From contig NC_021741.1 in NCBI RefSeq assembly GCF_000422085.1, positions 4,340,001-4,404,000 of the forward strand: a stretch of 64,000 nt of DNA. Direction: 5' to 3'. Of the stretch, positions 38,955 through 49,845 are shown in pieces. Below the pieces are notes generated by a model, which was not told the DNA's origin, searched no databases, and saw only the letters and a program-made list of their open reading frames with translations. Made by a program: the position numbers and the translations under genes. How positions within the stretch are numbered: the stretch's first letter is position 1; every line of letters starts with the position of its first letter. This DNA is from Serratia liquefaciens ATCC 27592. Lineage in GTDB: Bacteria; Pseudomonadota; Gammaproteobacteria; Enterobacterales; Enterobacteriaceae.

Positions 38955-38988
38955 AGAAAAATAAAACGGGAGGCCAAGGCCTCCCGTT
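38955..38988 (-). terminator. acnB terminator
   Basis: AACGGGAGGCC pairs with GGCCTCCCGTT and is followed on the minus strand by TTTTATTTTT. Confidence 0.88.
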
Positions 38989-39011
38989 AAACAGTTGCGC
39001 AATATAGCGAC

Positions 39012-41609
39012 TTAAACAGCGGTTTGGAAGATCACGCCGTCGGCTTTTTCCGTGTACTGACCCAGTTGGTCAAAGTTCAGATAACGGTAGGTATCCGCCG
39101 CTGACTTATCGACCTGTGCCATGTACGTCTGGTACTCGTCCGGTGTTGGCAGACGACCCAGCAGCGAAGCCACCGCCGCCAGCTCTGCAGAAGCCAGATA
39201 CACGTTGGCACCGGTCCCCAGACGGTTCGGGAAGTTACGGGTCGAGGTGGAAACCACCGTCGCGCCGTCGGCCACGCGCGCCTGGTTGCCCATGCACAGT
39301 GAACAACCCGGGATCTCGATACGTGCACCGCTCTTGCCAAATACGCTGTAGTAGCCTTCTTCGGTCAACTGAGCCGCATCCATCTTGGTTGGCGGAGCCA
39401 CCCACAGACGGGTCGGCAACTGGCCTTTGTGCTGATCCAGCAGCTTGCCGGCCGCGCGGAAGTGGCCGATGTTGGTCATGCAGGAACCGATAAACACTTC
39501 ATCGATCTTGCTGTTGGCCACGTCGGACAACAGACGCGCGTCATCCGGATCGTTTGGTGCACACAGGATTGGCTGAGTGATCTCTGCCAGATCGATGTCG
39601 ATCACCGCAGCGTATTCTGCATCCGCATCGCCTTCCAGCAGTTGCGGATCCGCCAGCCATTTTTGCATGCCCTGAATACGACGCTCCAGGGTACGACGGT
39701 CGCCGTAGCCTTCGGAGATCATCCACTTGAGCAGCACGATGTTAGAGTTCAGATACTCTTCAATCGGTGCCTTATCCAGCTTGATGGTACAGCCGGCAGC
39801 GGAACGTTCGGCCGAAGCGTCAGTCAGTTCGAATGCCTGCTCGACTTTCAGATCCGGCAAGCCTTCGATCTCCAGAATGCGGCCGGAGAAGATGTTCTTC
39901 TTGCCCTTCTTCTCTACGGTCAGCAGGCCCTGCTGGATGGCGTAGTAAGGGATTGCGTGTACCAGGTCACGCAGAGTAATGCCAGGCTGCATCTTGCCTT
40001 TGAAGCGCACCAGGACAGACTCTGGCATATCCAGCGGCATCACACCGGTAGCGGCGGCAAAGGCAACCAGGCCGGAACCCGCTGGGAAGGAGATACCGAT
40101 TGGGAAACGGGTGTGGGAGTCACCGCCGGTGCCTACGGTATCCGGCAGCAGCATACGGTTCAGCCAGGAGTGAATAACGCCATCACCCGGACGCAGCGAC
40201 ACGCCGCCACGGTTCATGATGAAGTCCGGCAGCGTGTGGTGGGTCGTCACGTCAACCGGTTTCGGGTACGCAGCGGTGTGACAGAACGACTGCATCACCA
40301 GATCGGCGGAGAAGCCCAGGCAAGCCAGATCTTTCAGCTCGTCACGGGTCATCGGGCCGGTAGTGTCCTGTGAACCGACAGAGGTCATCTTGGGCTCGCA
40401 GTATTCGCCCGGGCGCACGCCGGCAACGCCACAGGCGCGGCCAACCATTTTCTGCGCCAGGGAGAAGCCTTTGCTGCTGACAGCCACTTCTTTGGCAATG
40501 CGGAACACGTCGCTGTGCGGCAGGCCCAGCGCTTCACGCGCTTTGGTAGTCAGGCCACGACCGATGATCAGCGGAATACGGCCACCGGCACGCACTTCGT
40601 CGAGCAGTACGTCGGTCTTCAGTTCGAAGTTGGCAATCAGCTCATCGGTTTCGTGGTTACGCACTTCACCCTTGTACGGGTAAATGTCGATCACGTCGCC
40701 CATGTTCAGGTCATTGACGTCCACTTCAATCGGCAATGCACCGGCATCTTCCATGGTGTTGAAGAAGATAGGTGCGATTTTACCGCCCAGCACTACACCG
40801 CCACCGCGCTTGTTAGGCACGTAAGGGATATCGTCGCCCATAAACCACAGCACCGAGTTGGTGGCGGATTTACGAGAAGAACCGGTGCCGACAACGTCAC
40901 CGACGTAAGCCAGCGGGAAACCTTTCTTGTTCAGCAGTTCGATTTGCTTGATAGGCCCAACGCTGCCCGGCTGATCCGGCACTATGCCTTCACGTTCGTT
41001 TTTCAGCATCGCCAGGGCGTGCAGTGGGATATCCGGGCGTGACCAGGCATCCGGTGCCGGCGACAGGTCATCGGTGTTGGTTTCACCGGTGACTTTGAAT
41101 ACGGTAACGGTGATTTTTTCCGCCAGTTGCGGACGAGACAGATACCACTCGGCATCGGCCCAGGACTGCATAATCTGCTTGGCGTGCGGGTTACCCGCTT
41201 TGGCTTTTTCTTCCACGTCGTAGAAGTTGTCGAACATCAGCAGCGTATGGGACAGCGCTTTGGCGGCAATCGCAGCCAATTTTTCGTTATCCAGCGCGTC
41301 GATCAGCGGATGAATGTTATAGCCACCTTGCATGGTGCCTAACAGCTCTACGGCTTTCTCGGGGGTAATCAGGGGGGAGGTCGCTTCGCCTTTGGCGATG
41401 GCTGCCAGGAAACCGGCTTTTACATAGGCGGCTTCGTCGACGCCCGGTGGCACACGGTTAATCAGCAGGTCTAACAGGAATTCTTCTTCGCCTTTTGGCG
41501 GATTCTTTAATGATTCAACCAGCGCTGCCATTTGGGTGGCGTCTAACGGCTTAGGGACGATGCCCTCTGCAGCACGCTCGGCTACGTGCTTACGGTATTC
41601 TTCTAGCAC
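39012..41609 (-). CDS. acnB: Aconitate hydratase B
   Basis: AcnB is the main citric acid cycle aconitase of enterobacteria, converting citrate to isocitrate. The 865 residues match E. coli in length. AcnB has an N-terminal HEAT-like domain (residues 1-160), then the swivel domain, then the catalytic domains. Iron-sulfur ligands are in [12 protein letters not shown] and CSLCMGNQ. The 4Fe-4S cluster is labile, and the apoprotein of E. coli binds its own mRNA. The leader, 41610-41760, contains no hairpin that I can identify as regulatory. Confidence 0.98.
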   Translation of the reverse strand: MLEEYRKHVAERAAEGIVPKPLDATQMAALVESLKNPPKGEEEFLLDLLINRVPPGVDEAAYVKAGFLAAIAKGEATSPLITPEKAVELLGTMQGGYNIHPLIDALDNEKLAAIAAKALSHTLLMFDNFYDVEEKAKAGNPHAKQIMQSWADAEWYLSRPQLAEKITVTVFKVTGETNTDDLSPAPDAWSRPDIPLHALAMLKNEREGIVPDQPGSVGPIKQIELLNKKGFPLAYVGDVVGTGSSRKSATNSVLWFMGDDIPYVPNKRGGGVVLGGKIAPIFFNTMEDAGALPIEVDVNDLNMGDVIDIYPYKGEVRNHETDELIANFELKTDVLLDEVRAGGRIPLIIGRGLTTKAREALGLPHSDVFRIAKEVAVSSKGFSLAQKMVGRACGVAGVRPGEYCEPKMTSVGSQDTTGPMTRDELKDLACLGFSADLVMQSFCHTAAYPKPVDVTTHHTLPDFIMNRGGVSLRPGDGVIHSWLNRMLLPDTVGTGGDSHTRFPIGISFPAGSGLVAFAAATGVMPLDMPESVLVRFKGKMQPGITLRDLVHAIPYYAIQQGLLTVEKKGKKNIFSGRILEIEGLPDLKVEQAFELTDASAERSAAGCTIKLDKAPIEEYLNSNIVLLKWMISEGYGDRRTLERRIQGMQKWLADPQLLEGDADAEYAAVIDIDLAEITQPILCAPNDPDDARLLSDVANSKIDEVFIGSCMTNIGHFRAAGKLLDQHKGQLPTRLWVAPPTKMDAAQLTEEGYYSVFGKSGARIEIPGCSLCMGNQARVADGATVVSTSTRNFPNRLGTGANVYLASAELAAVASLLGRLPTPDEYQTYMAQVDKSAADTYRYLNFDQLGQYTEKADGVIFQTAV

Positions 41610-41982
41610 GACATTCTCCTCGCTCTCATTGTCATTTATTGTGCCTGGCGTTCTCTATTCAAACCGGGTTTAGCGCACGGTGTTGATGCCATTGATCCTG
41701 ACGGGGCACTGCTGTCGATGTCCTGGACTGTAAGTACAGTGCCCGGTTCCGCTCAGCCAGCATATCAGGATTTGAATTGGTTGTTAATTCGTTCACATAA
41801 AAGCAACATTAAATCTTTGCTGAATCGTTGAGCGCAGTGTAATCGGCTGCGACACAGGCCCGACGGGGCTACAGAGAGGTTCCGTTCCCAACATACATCA
41901 GCCTGACGAGCACAACATAATACCCACTCACTTACAATGGCTATTAGTCGCGAATAGTAAAATTTGAGAGCGGAAGGCACAA
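41610..41982. other. acnB upstream region
   Basis: This 373-base gap contains the acnB leader and promoter, which I cannot place with confidence, and no credible frame. An inverted pair GGGGCACTGC/GCAGTGCCCC-like segment near 41700-41740 is weak. Transcription from the minus-strand RNA predicted at 41983-42080 should end before this region. Confidence 0.3.
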
Positions 41983-42080
41983 AAAAACCGCCATTAAGGC
42001 GGTTCTGTTGTTCCGTTCGGTGTTAGCAGGCACCTCACGGATTTCTTACATCGTTAAGAACGATACAAGCGCCACAAAGC
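41983..42080 (-). ncRNA. Predicted small RNA, antitoxin-like
   Basis: On the minus strand TTGATT (42115-42110) and CACAAT (42092-42087) are 17 bases apart and predict a start near 42080. The RNA ends in a clean terminator, AACCGCC/GGCGGTT (41988-42006) followed by seven Ts, giving about 98 bases. It contains a small perfect hairpin (ATCGTT/AACGAT). Its first 20 bases (42080-42061) can pair continuously with 42220-42239 of the divergent transcript, 19 Watson-Crick pairs plus one G-U. No frame in it is convincing. The layout is that of an antitoxin RNA of a type I pair. Confidence 0.55.
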
Positions 42081-42302
42081 AGGGACATTGTGCGCAACGA
42101 TGATTAAAAAATCAACAAAAAGAATGTCTGAAAATTCATTTCAACGTAATATTTAGCCGGGTCTGTTCTGCCGGTTTAGCAGTCGGTCATCGGGCTTGAG
42201 AACAGTGCTGCAACAACTGCGATACAGGCGCCACAAAGCGCTTGTTCCGCCGGGATTTTTCCGGTGAAGTCGCGGTGGTCGTGGTTCCACAAGGATCGCG
42301 CA

Positions 42303-42425
42303 ATGAAAGGGAGTTCCATGTTTATCCTGCTCATTGTACTGGGATCGGCGTTTGGCGTGAGCAAAGGCGGTTGGTCGGTTAACGGCAACAGCCTCACGTT
42401 CAACGTGATATTCCAGAACAAGTAA
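42303..42425 (+). CDS. Small hydrophobic peptide, candidate type I toxin
   Basis: The 40-residue frame starts at ATG 42303, with AAGGA seven bases upstream. A second ATG at 42318 (35 residues) has GGGAG four bases upstream. The peptide has Lys near the start, a hydrophobic stretch MFILLIVLGSAFGV, and a polar tail beginning SKGGWSVNGNS and ending FQNK. A strong terminator follows seven bases after the stop, so this looks like a complete small transcription unit. The predicted -10 TAATAT at 42147-42152 would give a leader of about 145 bases that contains the pairing site for the small RNA. I do not recognise the family; toxicity is inference. Confidence 0.5.
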   Translation: MKGSSMFILLIVLGSAFGVSKGGWSVNGNSLTFNVIFQNK

Positions 42426-42431
42426 GCTACT

Positions 42432-42454
42432 GGCCGCTCATCGAGCGGCCTTTT
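42432..42454 (+). terminator. Terminator of the small-peptide gene
   Basis: GGCCGCTC pairs perfectly with GAGCGGCC over a three-base loop and is followed by TTTT on the plus strand. Confidence 0.8.
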
Positions 42455-42471
42455 ACCTGGATGCCGCGCAT

Positions 42472-42498
42472 AAAAAAACGGCCCCTTTTCAGGAGCCG
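42472..42498 (-). terminator. lpdA terminator
   Basis: CGGCTCCT pairs with AGGGGCCG (one mismatch) and is followed by seven Ts on the minus strand, 27 bases after the lpdA stop. Confidence 0.85.
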
Positions 42499-42524
42499 CT
42501 TATTCACCTTTCAAACCAGCAGAA

Positions 42525-43949
42525 TTACTTCTTCTTGGCTTTCGGGTTAGGCAGATCGGTGATGCTGCCTTCAAAGATCTCTGCCGCCAAGCCTACGGAT
42601 TCGTGCAGGGTTGGGTGAGCATGGATAGTCAGCGCGATGTCTTCTGCGTCGCAACCCATCTCGATAGCCAGACCGATTTCACCCAACAGCTCGCCACCGT
42701 TGGTGCCGACAATCGCGCCACCGATGATACGGTGAGTTTCTTTGTCGAAAATCAGTTTGGTCATGCCGTCTGCGCAGTCGGAAGCGATAGCACGGCCAGA
42801 AGCTGCCCACGGGAAGGTGGAAGTTTCGTAGCTGATGCCTTTTTCTTTCGCTTCTTTCTCGGTCAGACCCACCCAGGCAACTTCCGGCTCGGTGTAAGCG
42901 ATCGATGGGATCACTTTCGGGTCGAAGTAGTGCTTCATGCCGGCAATAACTTCAGCGGCAACGTGGCCTTCATGCACGCCTTTGTGCGCCAGCATCGGTT
43001 GACCGACGATGTCGCCGATAGCGAAGATGTGCGGCACGTTGGTACGCAGCTGTTTGTCGACGTTGATGAAGCCACGCTCGTCAACTTCCACACCGGCTTT
43101 ACCCGCTTCAAGCAGCTTACCGTTCGGCACGCGGCCGATAGCCACCAGCACCGCGTCATAACGCTGTGGTTCTGCAGGCGCTTTTTTGCCTTCCATAGTG
43201 ACATAGATGCCGTCTTCTTTGGCTTCTACCGCGGTCACTTTGGTTTCCAGCATCAGGTTGAACTGCTTGCTGATACGCTTGGTGAAGACTTTCACCACGT
43301 CTTTGTCAGCCGCCGGGATCACCTGGTCAAACATTTCGACAACGTCGATCTGTGAACCCAGCGCATGGTATACGGTGCCCATTTCCAGGCCGATGATACC
43401 GCCGCCCATAACCAGCAGACGCTCTGGGACAGTTTTCAGTTCCAGTGCATCGGTAGAGTCCCACACGCGTGGATCTTCATGAGGAATGAATGGCAGTTGG
43501 ATCGGACGAGAACCTGCAGCGATGATGGCATTGTCGAAGTTGATGGTGGTTGGACCATTTTCGCCTTCAACAACCAGGGTGTTAGCGCCGGTGAACTTGC
43601 CCAGGCCGTTAACCACTTTCACTTTACGGCCTTTAGCCATGCCAGCCAGACCGCCGGTCAGCTGATTGATGACTTTTTCTTTCCAGACGCGCACTTTGTC
43701 GATGTCAGTTTTCGGCTCGCCGAAAACGATGCCGTGCTCGGCCAGCGCCTTGGCTTCTTCGATCACTTTGGCTACGTGCAGCAGTGCTTTGGAAGGGATA
43801 CATCCCACGTTCAGGCAAACACCGCCCAGCGTGGAATAACGTTCAACCAGAACGGTTTCAAGACCTAAGTCAGCGCAACGAAAGGCAGCAGAGTAACCTG
43901 CCGGGCCCGCCCCAAGTACCACGACCTGAGTTTTAATTTCAGTACTCAT
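42525..43949 (-). CDS. lpdA: Dihydrolipoamide dehydrogenase LpdA
   Basis: LpdA is the shared E3 subunit of pyruvate and 2-oxoglutarate dehydrogenases and the glycine cleavage system. It reoxidises lipoamide with FAD and NAD. The 474 residues equal E. coli in length. Motifs are VVLGAGPAGYSAA (FAD), the redox disulfide GGVCLNVGC, VMGGGIIGLEMG (NAD), AIGDIVGQPMLAH and the catalytic HAHPTLHESV. Of two tandem ATGs (43952, 43949) the second has better spacing from AGAGG. It follows aceF across a 230-base gap and probably also has its own promoter. Confidence 0.97.
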   Translation of the reverse strand: MSTEIKTQVVVLGAGPAGYSAAFRCADLGLETVLVERYSTLGGVCLNVGCIPSKALLHVAKVIEEAKALAEHGIVFGEPKTDIDKVRVWKEKVINQLTGGLAGMAKGRKVKVVNGLGKFTGANTLVVEGENGPTTINFDNAIIAAGSRPIQLPFIPHEDPRVWDSTDALELKTVPERLLVMGGGIIGLEMGTVYHALGSQIDVVEMFDQVIPAADKDVVKVFTKRISKQFNLMLETKVTAVEAKEDGIYVTMEGKKAPAEPQRYDAVLVAIGRVPNGKLLEAGKAGVEVDERGFINVDKQLRTNVPHIFAIGDIVGQPMLAHKGVHEGHVAAEVIAGMKHYFDPKVIPSIAYTEPEVAWVGLTEKEAKEKGISYETSTFPWAASGRAIASDCADGMTKLIFDKETHRIIGGAIVGTNGGELLGEIGLAIEMGCDAEDIALTIHAHPTLHESVGLAAEIFEGSITDLPNPKAKKK

Positions 43950-44152
43950 CATGACCTCTTAATTGATTGTCCGGCGGGTCAGACGTCATTTTTATTGCTA
44001 ATCGATCTCATAACGCCCTTCATCCACCGGGACGCTTACACCGCGAGCAGTTTACAGAATTGTTAATAATCTGCAAAGCGTGTTCGAGTGACCCGTGTCT
44101 CAACAATTTTGTCGAGTCGTGCAAAAACCGACAAAACTGCTACAGAAGCGAT

Positions 44153-44180
44153 AAGGGCGCAGCATGCTGCGCCCTTTTTT
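44153..44180. terminator. Hairpin after aceF
   Basis: AAGGGCGCAGC pairs perfectly with GCTGCGCCCTT around a two-base loop. The T-run (six) is on the plus-strand side, so for aceF it would act mainly as a 3' stabilising hairpin with partial termination before lpdA. Confidence 0.6.
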
Positions 44181-44182
44181 CA

Positions 44183-46063
44183 TTACATCACCATACGGCG
44201 GATATCAGCCAGCATGTTGTTGATGATGGTAATAAAGCGCGCACCATCTGCACCATCGATAACACGGTGGTCGAAGGAGAGCGACATTGGCATCATCAGG
44301 CGCGGCACGAACTCTTTACCGTTCCAGACTGGCTCCATAGCAGACTTGGAGACACCCAGGATAGCCACTTCCGGCGCGTTCACAATCGGTGCGAAGTGAG
44401 TTGTCCCGATACCGCCCAGGCTGGAGATGGTGAAACAGCCACCCTGCATTTCGCCGGCGGTCAGTTTACCGTCACGCGCTTTTTTGGAGATAGCCATCAG
44501 CTCACGGGACAGTTCAGTGATGCTCTTCTTGTTCACATCTTTGAATACCGGAACCACCAGGCCGTTTGGCGTATCAACCGCAACACCGACGTTGATGTAC
44601 TTTTTCAGCGTCAGCTTCTGACCATCTTCGGACAGAGAGCTGTTGAAACGCGGCATCTGCTCCAGAGCGGCAGCAACGGCTTTCATGATGAACACCACCG
44701 GGGTGAACTTCACATCCAGCTTACGCTTGGCCGCTTCTTCGTTCTGCTGCTTGCGGAAAGCTTCCAGATCGGTGATGTCGGTTTTGTCGAAGTGAGTCAC
44801 GTGCGGGATCATCACCCAGTTACGGCTCAGGTTGGCACCCGAGATTTTCTGGATGCGGCCCAGTTCAACTTCTTCGATCTCACCGAACTTGCTGAAGTCC
44901 ACTTTCGGCCATGGCAGCATGCCTGGCAGACCGCCACCGGCAGCAGCAGCTGGCGCCGCTTCTGCACGTTTGACCGCGTCTTTCACGTAAGTCTGAACGT
45001 CTTCGCGCAGGATGCGGCCTTTACGACCGGTGCCTTTCACTTTCGCCAGGTTTACGCCGAACTCACGCGCCAGGCGGCGGATGACCGGAGTGGCATGCAC
45101 ATAAGCGTCGTTCTCGGCGAACTCACCTTTGGCAGCTGGAGCAGCCTGTTTGGCTGGTGCCGCGCTGGCAGCCGGTGCCGGCGCTGCTTCTGCTTTTTGA
45201 GCAGGAGCAGCCGCTGGTGCAGCGCCTTCAACTTCGAACACCATGATCAGGGAGCCGGTTTTCACTTTATCGCCGGCGCTGATTTTGATTTCTTTCACGG
45301 TACCTGCGAACGGTGCCGGCACTTCCATAGAAGCCTTGTCACCTTCAACGGTGATCAGTGACTGCTCAGCGGCAACTTTGTCGCCCACTTTCACCATCAC
45401 TTCGGTCACTTCTACTTCATCGCCACCGATATCCGGTACGGCAACGTCTTTGGCCGCAGAGGCAGCCGGTGCCGCTGGAGCAGCAGGCGTTTCAGTCGCA
45501 GCCGGAGCGGCAGCAGAAGCTGCGCCAGCCACTTCGAATACCATGATCAGAGAACCGGTGGTGACTTTGTCGCCAGTGCCGATTTTGATCTCTTTCACGG
45601 TGCCTGCGAACGGTGCAGGGACTTCCATGGAAGCCTTGTCGCCTTCAACGGTGATCAGGGACTGCTCGGCTTCCACCTTGTCGCCCACTTTCACCAGGAT
45701 CTCGGTCACTTCTACTTCGTCGGCACCGATGTCCGGAACGGCAACGTCTTTGGCAGCCGCGGCAGCCGGAGCAGCGGGTGCTGCAGCCGGTTTTTCTTCA
45801 GCTTTGGCAGCAGGTGCGGCCTGAGCCGCCCCTTCCGCTTCAAAGATCATCAGCAGTTTGCCGGTTTCGGTTTTATCACCGACGGCAACTTTGATCTCTT
45901 TAACCACACCCGCCTGCGGGGAAGGGACTTCCATGGAAGCTTTGTCACCTTCAACGGTGATCAGCGATTGTTCAGCTTCAACTTTATCGCCCACTTTCAC
46001 CAGAATCTCGGTGATTTCCACTTCGTCTGCACCGATGTCCGGTACTTTGATTTCGATAGACAT
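44183..46063 (-). CDS. aceF: Pyruvate dehydrogenase E2, dihydrolipoyl acetyltransferase
   Basis: AceF forms the core of the pyruvate dehydrogenase complex and transfers acetyl groups to coenzyme A. The 626 residues contain three tandem lipoyl domains with EGDKASMEV (lipoyl lysines at 41, 143 and 243), joined by Ala/Pro-rich linkers. A peripheral subunit-binding domain ([16 protein letters not shown], near residue 330) and the catalytic domain follow, with [10 protein letters not shown] (His about 599, Asp about 603). Domains two and three are nearly identical in sequence. It follows aceE by 14 bases. Confidence 0.98.
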   Translation of the reverse strand: MSIEIKVPDIGADEVEITEILVKVGDKVEAEQSLITVEGDKASMEVPSPQAGVVKEIKVAVGDKTETGKLLMIFEAEGAAQAAPAAKAEEKPAAAPAAPAAAAAKDVAVPDIGADEVEVTEILVKVGDKVEAEQSLITVEGDKASMEVPAPFAGTVKEIKIGTGDKVTTGSLIMVFEVAGAASAAAPAATETPAAPAAPAASAAKDVAVPDIGGDEVEVTEVMVKVGDKVAAEQSLITVEGDKASMEVPAPFAGTVKEIKISAGDKVKTGSLIMVFEVEGAAPAAAPAQKAEAAPAPAASAAPAKQAAPAAKGEFAENDAYVHATPVIRRLAREFGVNLAKVKGTGRKGRILREDVQTYVKDAVKRAEAAPAAAAGGGLPGMLPWPKVDFSKFGEIEEVELGRIQKISGANLSRNWVMIPHVTHFDKTDITDLEAFRKQQNEEAAKRKLDVKFTPVVFIMKAVAAALEQMPRFNSSLSEDGQKLTLKKYINVGVAVDTPNGLVVPVFKDVNKKSITELSRELMAISKKARDGKLTAGEMQGGCFTISSLGGIGTTHFAPIVNAPEVAILGVSKSAMEPVWNGKEFVPRLMMPMSLSFDHRVIDGADGARFITIINNMLADIRRMVM

Positions 46064-46077
46064 TTCTTCTGTACCTC

Positions 46078-48741
46078 TTATGCCAGACGCGGGTTAACTT
46101 TTTCTGGGTTGATGTCGAATTTCTTAATCGCATCAGCTACCACAGAAGCTTCAATTTCACCGCGTTTAGCCAGTTCACCCAGTGCAGCAACCACAACGTA
46201 AGAAGCGTCAACTTCAAAGTGGTGGCGCAGGTTTTCGCGGCTGTCTGAACGACCGAAGCCGTCAGTACCCAGAACGCGATAGTCGCTGGCTGGAACGTAA
46301 GTACGAACCTGTTCTGCAAACAGCTTCATGTAGTCGGTAGACGCAACCGCCGGCGCATCGTTCATCACCTGAGCAATGTACGGTACACGTGGAGTTTCGG
46401 TTGGGTGCAGCATGTTCCAACGCTCGCAGTCCTGGCCATCACGCGCCAGTTCAGTGAAGGAAGTCACGCTGTAGATGTCAGAACCCACGCCGTAATCGTC
46501 TGCCAGGATCTTCGCCGCTTCACGTACGTGACGCAGGATAGAACCTGAACCCAGCAACTGAACCTTGCCTTTGCTGCCTGCCAGAGTGTCCAGCTTGTAG
46601 ATACCTTTGCGGATACCTTCTTCTGCGCCCTGCGGCATGGCCGGCATGTGGTAGTTTTCGTTCAGCGTGGTGATGTAGTAGTAGACGTTTTCTTGCGCGT
46701 CGCCGTACATGCGGACCAGACCGTCATGCATGATCACTGCCACTTCGTATGCATAAGCTGGATCGTAAGAGATACAGTTAGGGATAGTCAGAGACTGAAT
46801 GTGGCTGTGGCCGTCTTCGTGCTGCAGACCTTCACCGTTCAGGGTGGTACGGCCTGAAGTACCGCCGATCAGGAAGCCGCGCGCCTGTTGGTCGCCTGCT
46901 GCCCAGCACAGGTCACCGATACGCTGGAAACCGAACATCGAGTAGTAGATGTAGAACGGAATCATCGGCAGATCGTTGGTGCTGTAGGAAGTCGCTGCGG
47001 CCAGCCATGAAGATGCTGCGCCCAGTTCGTTGATGCCTTCCTGCAGGATCTGACCTTTTTCGTCTTCTTTGTAGTAAGCAACCTGCTCACGGTCCTGCGG
47101 GGTATATTGCTGACCGTTCGGGCTGTAGATACCGATCTGACGGAACAGACCTTCCATACCGAAGGTACGCGCTTCGTCAGCGATGATTGGAACCAGACGA
47201 TCTTTGATCGACTTGTTCTTCAGCATCACGTTCAGGGCACGCACGAAGGCGATGGTGGTGGAGATTTCTTTGTTCTGCTCTTCCAGCAGTGAGCTGAAGT
47301 CTTCCAGAGCCGGCATTTCCAGCTTCTGGGTGAAGGCTGGCAGACGGGTCGGTACATAACCTTTCAGCGCCTGACGGCGTTCGTGCAGGTATTTGTACTC
47401 TTCAGAGTCTTTCTCGAAGGTGATGTACGGCAGTTTTTCGATGTCGGCATCGGCAACTGGCACATTGAAACGATCGCGGAAGTGGTGAACCCCTTCCATG
47501 TTCATTTTCTTCACCTGGTGAGCGATGTTTTTACCTTCCGCGGTTTCACCCATGCCGTAACCTTTAATGGTATGGGCCAGGATAACGGTTGGTTTGCCTT
47601 GGGTGTCCTGCGCTTTTTTCAGTGCAGCGAAGACTTTCTTCGGATCGTGACCACCGCGGTTCAGCGCCCAGATTTCGTCGTCGGTCATGTCTTTGACCAG
47701 AGCGGCGGTTTCCGGGAAGCGGCCGAAGAAGTGCTCACGTACGTAAGCGCCGTCTTTGGATTTGAAGGTCTGGTAGTCGCCGTCCAGGGTTTCGTTCATC
47801 AGCTGGATCAGCTTGCCGCTGGTGTCTTTACGCAGCAGTTCGTCCCAACGACCACCCCAAATCACTTTCAGTACCTGCCAGCCTGCGCCGGAGAAGATAC
47901 CTTCCAGTTCATTGATGATCTTGCCGTTACCGGTGACTGGGCCGTCCAGACGTTGCAGGTTGCAGTTGATGACGAACACCAGGTTGTCCAGCTTCTCACG
48001 GGTAGCGATGGTGATCGCACCTTTGGATTCCGGCTCATCCATCTCACCGTCGCCCAGGAAGGCGTAAACGGTTTGAGCAGAGGTGTTCTTCAGGCCACGG
48101 TGTTCCAGATATTTCAGGAACTTCGCCTGGTAGATGGCGCTGATTGGGCCCAGGCCCATGGAAACGGTCGGGAACTGCCAGAATTCAGGCATCAGTTTAG
48201 GATGCGGGTAAGAAGACAGGCCTTTACCGTGAACTTCCTGACGGAAGTTGTTCATTTGGTCTTCGGTCAAGCGGCCTTCAAGGAAGGCACGTGCGTAAAC
48301 GCCCGGAGAGATGTGGCCCTGGAAGTAAACCAGATCGCCGCCGTCTTGCTCGTTGCGTGCACGGAAGAAGTGGTTGAAGCAGACTTCATAGAAGGTCGCG
48401 GAAGATTGGAAGGAAGCCATGTGGCCGCCCAGGTCCAGATCTTTCTTGGAAGCGCGCAGCACGGTCATTACCGCGTTCCAGCGGATAGCGCTGCGGATAC
48501 GACGCTCAAGATCCAGGTTACCAGGGTAAGCAGGTTCGTCTTCCACCGCGATGGTGTTGACGTAGTTGTGAGCCGCAGCACCGGCTGCAACGCTAACACC
48601 GCCTTTACGGGCTTCACCCAATACCTGATCAATCAGAAACTGAGCTCGCTCAACACCCTCTTCACGGATGACCGATTCGATCGCCTGCAGCCAGTCGCGG
48701 GTTTCGATCGGATCCACGTCATTGTTTAAACGTTCTGACAT
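46078..48741 (-). CDS. aceE: Pyruvate dehydrogenase E1
   Basis: AceE decarboxylates pyruvate with thiamine diphosphate and acetylates the lipoyl groups of AceF. The product from ATG at 48741 is 887 residues, the same as E. coli. The thiamine motif [13 protein letters not shown] followed by [11 protein letters not shown] is present. So are [13 protein letters not shown] and [10 protein letters not shown] near the end. The frame runs 28 codons further 5' without similarity. The chosen start has AAGGAA upstream. It is the first structural gene after pdhR, with a long inverted repeat in between. Confidence 0.98.
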   Translation of the reverse strand: MSERLNNDVDPIETRDWLQAIESVIREEGVERAQFLIDQVLGEARKGGVSVAAGAAAHNYVNTIAVEDEPAYPGNLDLERRIRSAIRWNAVMTVLRASKKDLDLGGHMASFQSSATFYEVCFNHFFRARNEQDGGDLVYFQGHISPGVYARAFLEGRLTEDQMNNFRQEVHGKGLSSYPHPKLMPEFWQFPTVSMGLGPISAIYQAKFLKYLEHRGLKNTSAQTVYAFLGDGEMDEPESKGAITIATREKLDNLVFVINCNLQRLDGPVTGNGKIINELEGIFSGAGWQVLKVIWGGRWDELLRKDTSGKLIQLMNETLDGDYQTFKSKDGAYVREHFFGRFPETAALVKDMTDDEIWALNRGGHDPKKVFAALKKAQDTQGKPTVILAHTIKGYGMGETAEGKNIAHQVKKMNMEGVHHFRDRFNVPVADADIEKLPYITFEKDSEEYKYLHERRQALKGYVPTRLPAFTQKLEMPALEDFSSLLEEQNKEISTTIAFVRALNVMLKNKSIKDRLVPIIADEARTFGMEGLFRQIGIYSPNGQQYTPQDREQVAYYKEDEKGQILQEGINELGAASSWLAAATSYSTNDLPMIPFYIYYSMFGFQRIGDLCWAAGDQQARGFLIGGTSGRTTLNGEGLQHEDGHSHIQSLTIPNCISYDPAYAYEVAVIMHDGLVRMYGDAQENVYYYITTLNENYHMPAMPQGAEEGIRKGIYKLDTLAGSKGKVQLLGSGSILRHVREAAKILADDYGVGSDIYSVTSFTELARDGQDCERWNMLHPTETPRVPYIAQVMNDAPAVASTDYMKLFAEQVRTYVPASDYRVLGTDGFGRSDSRENLRHHFEVDASYVVVAALGELAKRGEIEASVVADAIKKFDINPEKVNPRLA

Positions 48742-48778
48742 GGTGGTATTCCTTATCTGTCTAATGGTTTGTTTTGGA

Positions 48779-48821
48779 GCCTGTCTTCCTGTGTTCTGAG
48801 GCAAAACACACGAAGACAGGC
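48779..48821 (-). other. Long inverted repeat between pdhR and aceE
   Basis: GCCTGTCTTC and GAAGACAGGC pair perfectly, and TGTGTT/AACACA extends the stem inside to 17 bp with one mismatch and a nine-base loop. It has no T-run, so it is more likely an RNA processing or stability hairpin in the pdhR-aceE mRNA than a terminator. Confidence 0.55.
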
Positions 48822-48906
48822 CCATCAGTTTAGTTGCCGCTTAAATGCTTAACTAAGCACTTCGAACGAAAGCTCCGCAGGCTGGTGTGCCCTGAAGAGA
48901 ACGCTC

Positions 48907-49671
48907 TTAATCCTTGCGTTGCTGGAGACGCCGTAGCGATCTCTCGCGCCGAGTATGCTCCCGGCTGAGATCCAGCAAGATTTCCTCGATAAACGCCAAA
49001 TGGCGGTGCGAGGCTTCACGGGCCTTTTCCGGCTCGCGTGCCACAATCGCCTCAAAAATTCCGGCGCGGTGGCTGCTCACCTTTGCCAACATCTCACGGC
49101 GCGAGTAGAGCAATTCAAAGTTCTGACGTACGTTCTGTTCCAGCATCGGCCCCATGCAGCGTAGCAGGTGAAGTAACACAACGTTGTGGGCAGCTTCGGT
49201 CACGGCGATTTGATACTGCATGACCGCATCGGCTTCGGCGTCGAGATCGCCGCTTTCCTGGGCCTGCTGGATCACAATGTGGCAATCGCGGATGCGCGCC
49301 AGATCTTCGTCGGTGCCGCGCAACGCCGCGTAATAGGCAGCAATACCTTCGAGGGCATGACGGGTTTCCAACAGATCGAATTGTGATTCAGGGTGGTCGG
49401 CCAACAGTTCAGCCAGAGGATCGCTGAAGCTCTGCCACAGATTAGTTTGCACAAAGGTACCACCGCCCTGACGGCGCAGGAGCAGCCCTTTGGCTTCCAG
49501 GCGCTGGATGGCCTCTCTCAGAGAAGGACGGGAAACATCAAATTGTTTCGCCAGCTCGCGCTCCGGTGGCAGTTTTTCGCCTGGACGCAGTGTTCCCTCG
49601 AGGATCAGGTGTTCGAGCTGCTGCTCGATAACATCTGACAACTTGGGTTGGCGGATTTTGCTGTAGGCCAT
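48907..49671 (-). CDS. pdhR: Pyruvate-sensing repressor PdhR
   Basis: PdhR is a GntR/FadR-family repressor released by pyruvate; it controls pdhR-aceEF-lpdA and respiratory genes. The 254 residues equal E. coli. The N-terminal winged helix reads [17 protein letters not shown] and [18 protein letters not shown], and the FCD ligand domain follows, with [15 protein letters not shown] and a His-rich [11 protein letters not shown] near the end. The ATG at 49671 matches E. coli ([14 protein letters not shown]). A perfect PdhR box lies 34 bases upstream. Confidence 0.97.
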   Translation of the reverse strand: MAYSKIRQPKLSDVIEQQLEHLILEGTLRPGEKLPPERELAKQFDVSRPSLREAIQRLEAKGLLLRRQGGGTFVQTNLWQSFSDPLAELLADHPESQFDLLETRHALEGIAAYYAALRGTDEDLARIRDCHIVIQQAQESGDLDAEADAVMQYQIAVTEAAHNVVLLHLLRCMGPMLEQNVRQNFELLYSRREMLAKVSSHRAGIFEAIVAREPEKAREASHRHLAFIEEILLDLSREHTRRERSLRRLQQRKD

Positions 49672-49704
49672 GGGTGAATTCTTCTCTGCGAATGGCGCGG
49701 AGTC

Positions 49705-49721
49705 AATTGGTAATACCAATT
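49705..49721. promoter_or_regulatory. PdhR box at pdhR promoter
   Basis: AATTGGTAATACCAATT is a perfect 17-base palindrome and an exact fit to the PdhR consensus AATTGGTnnnACCAATT. It indicates autoregulation of the operon. Confidence 0.88.
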
Positions 49722-49845
49722 TCAAAAACGTGACGGTAAAGTAACAAAGTATTCACCTCCTGTCCATATGGGCCTTGATCGAAATCAGGTTACCCGCACA
49801 TTTTAACACCTCAATACCAGAGCTGCTGCAAACCGCTAACGCACG

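Noticed and set aside
42176..42421. Minus-strand frame of 81 codons over the small-peptide gene
   Set aside because: It has no ribosome site and runs antisense through the peptide frame and its leader; the plus-strand reading has better signals.
43967..45361. Long plus-strand frame (464 codons) opposite aceF
   Set aside because: It mirrors the codon pattern of aceF, has no family signature and no ribosome site; the minus-strand gene explains the sequence fully.
47383..48729. Plus-strand frame of 448 codons opposite aceE
   Set aside because: Antisense shadow of a highly expressed gene with biased codons; no motif and no promoter seen.
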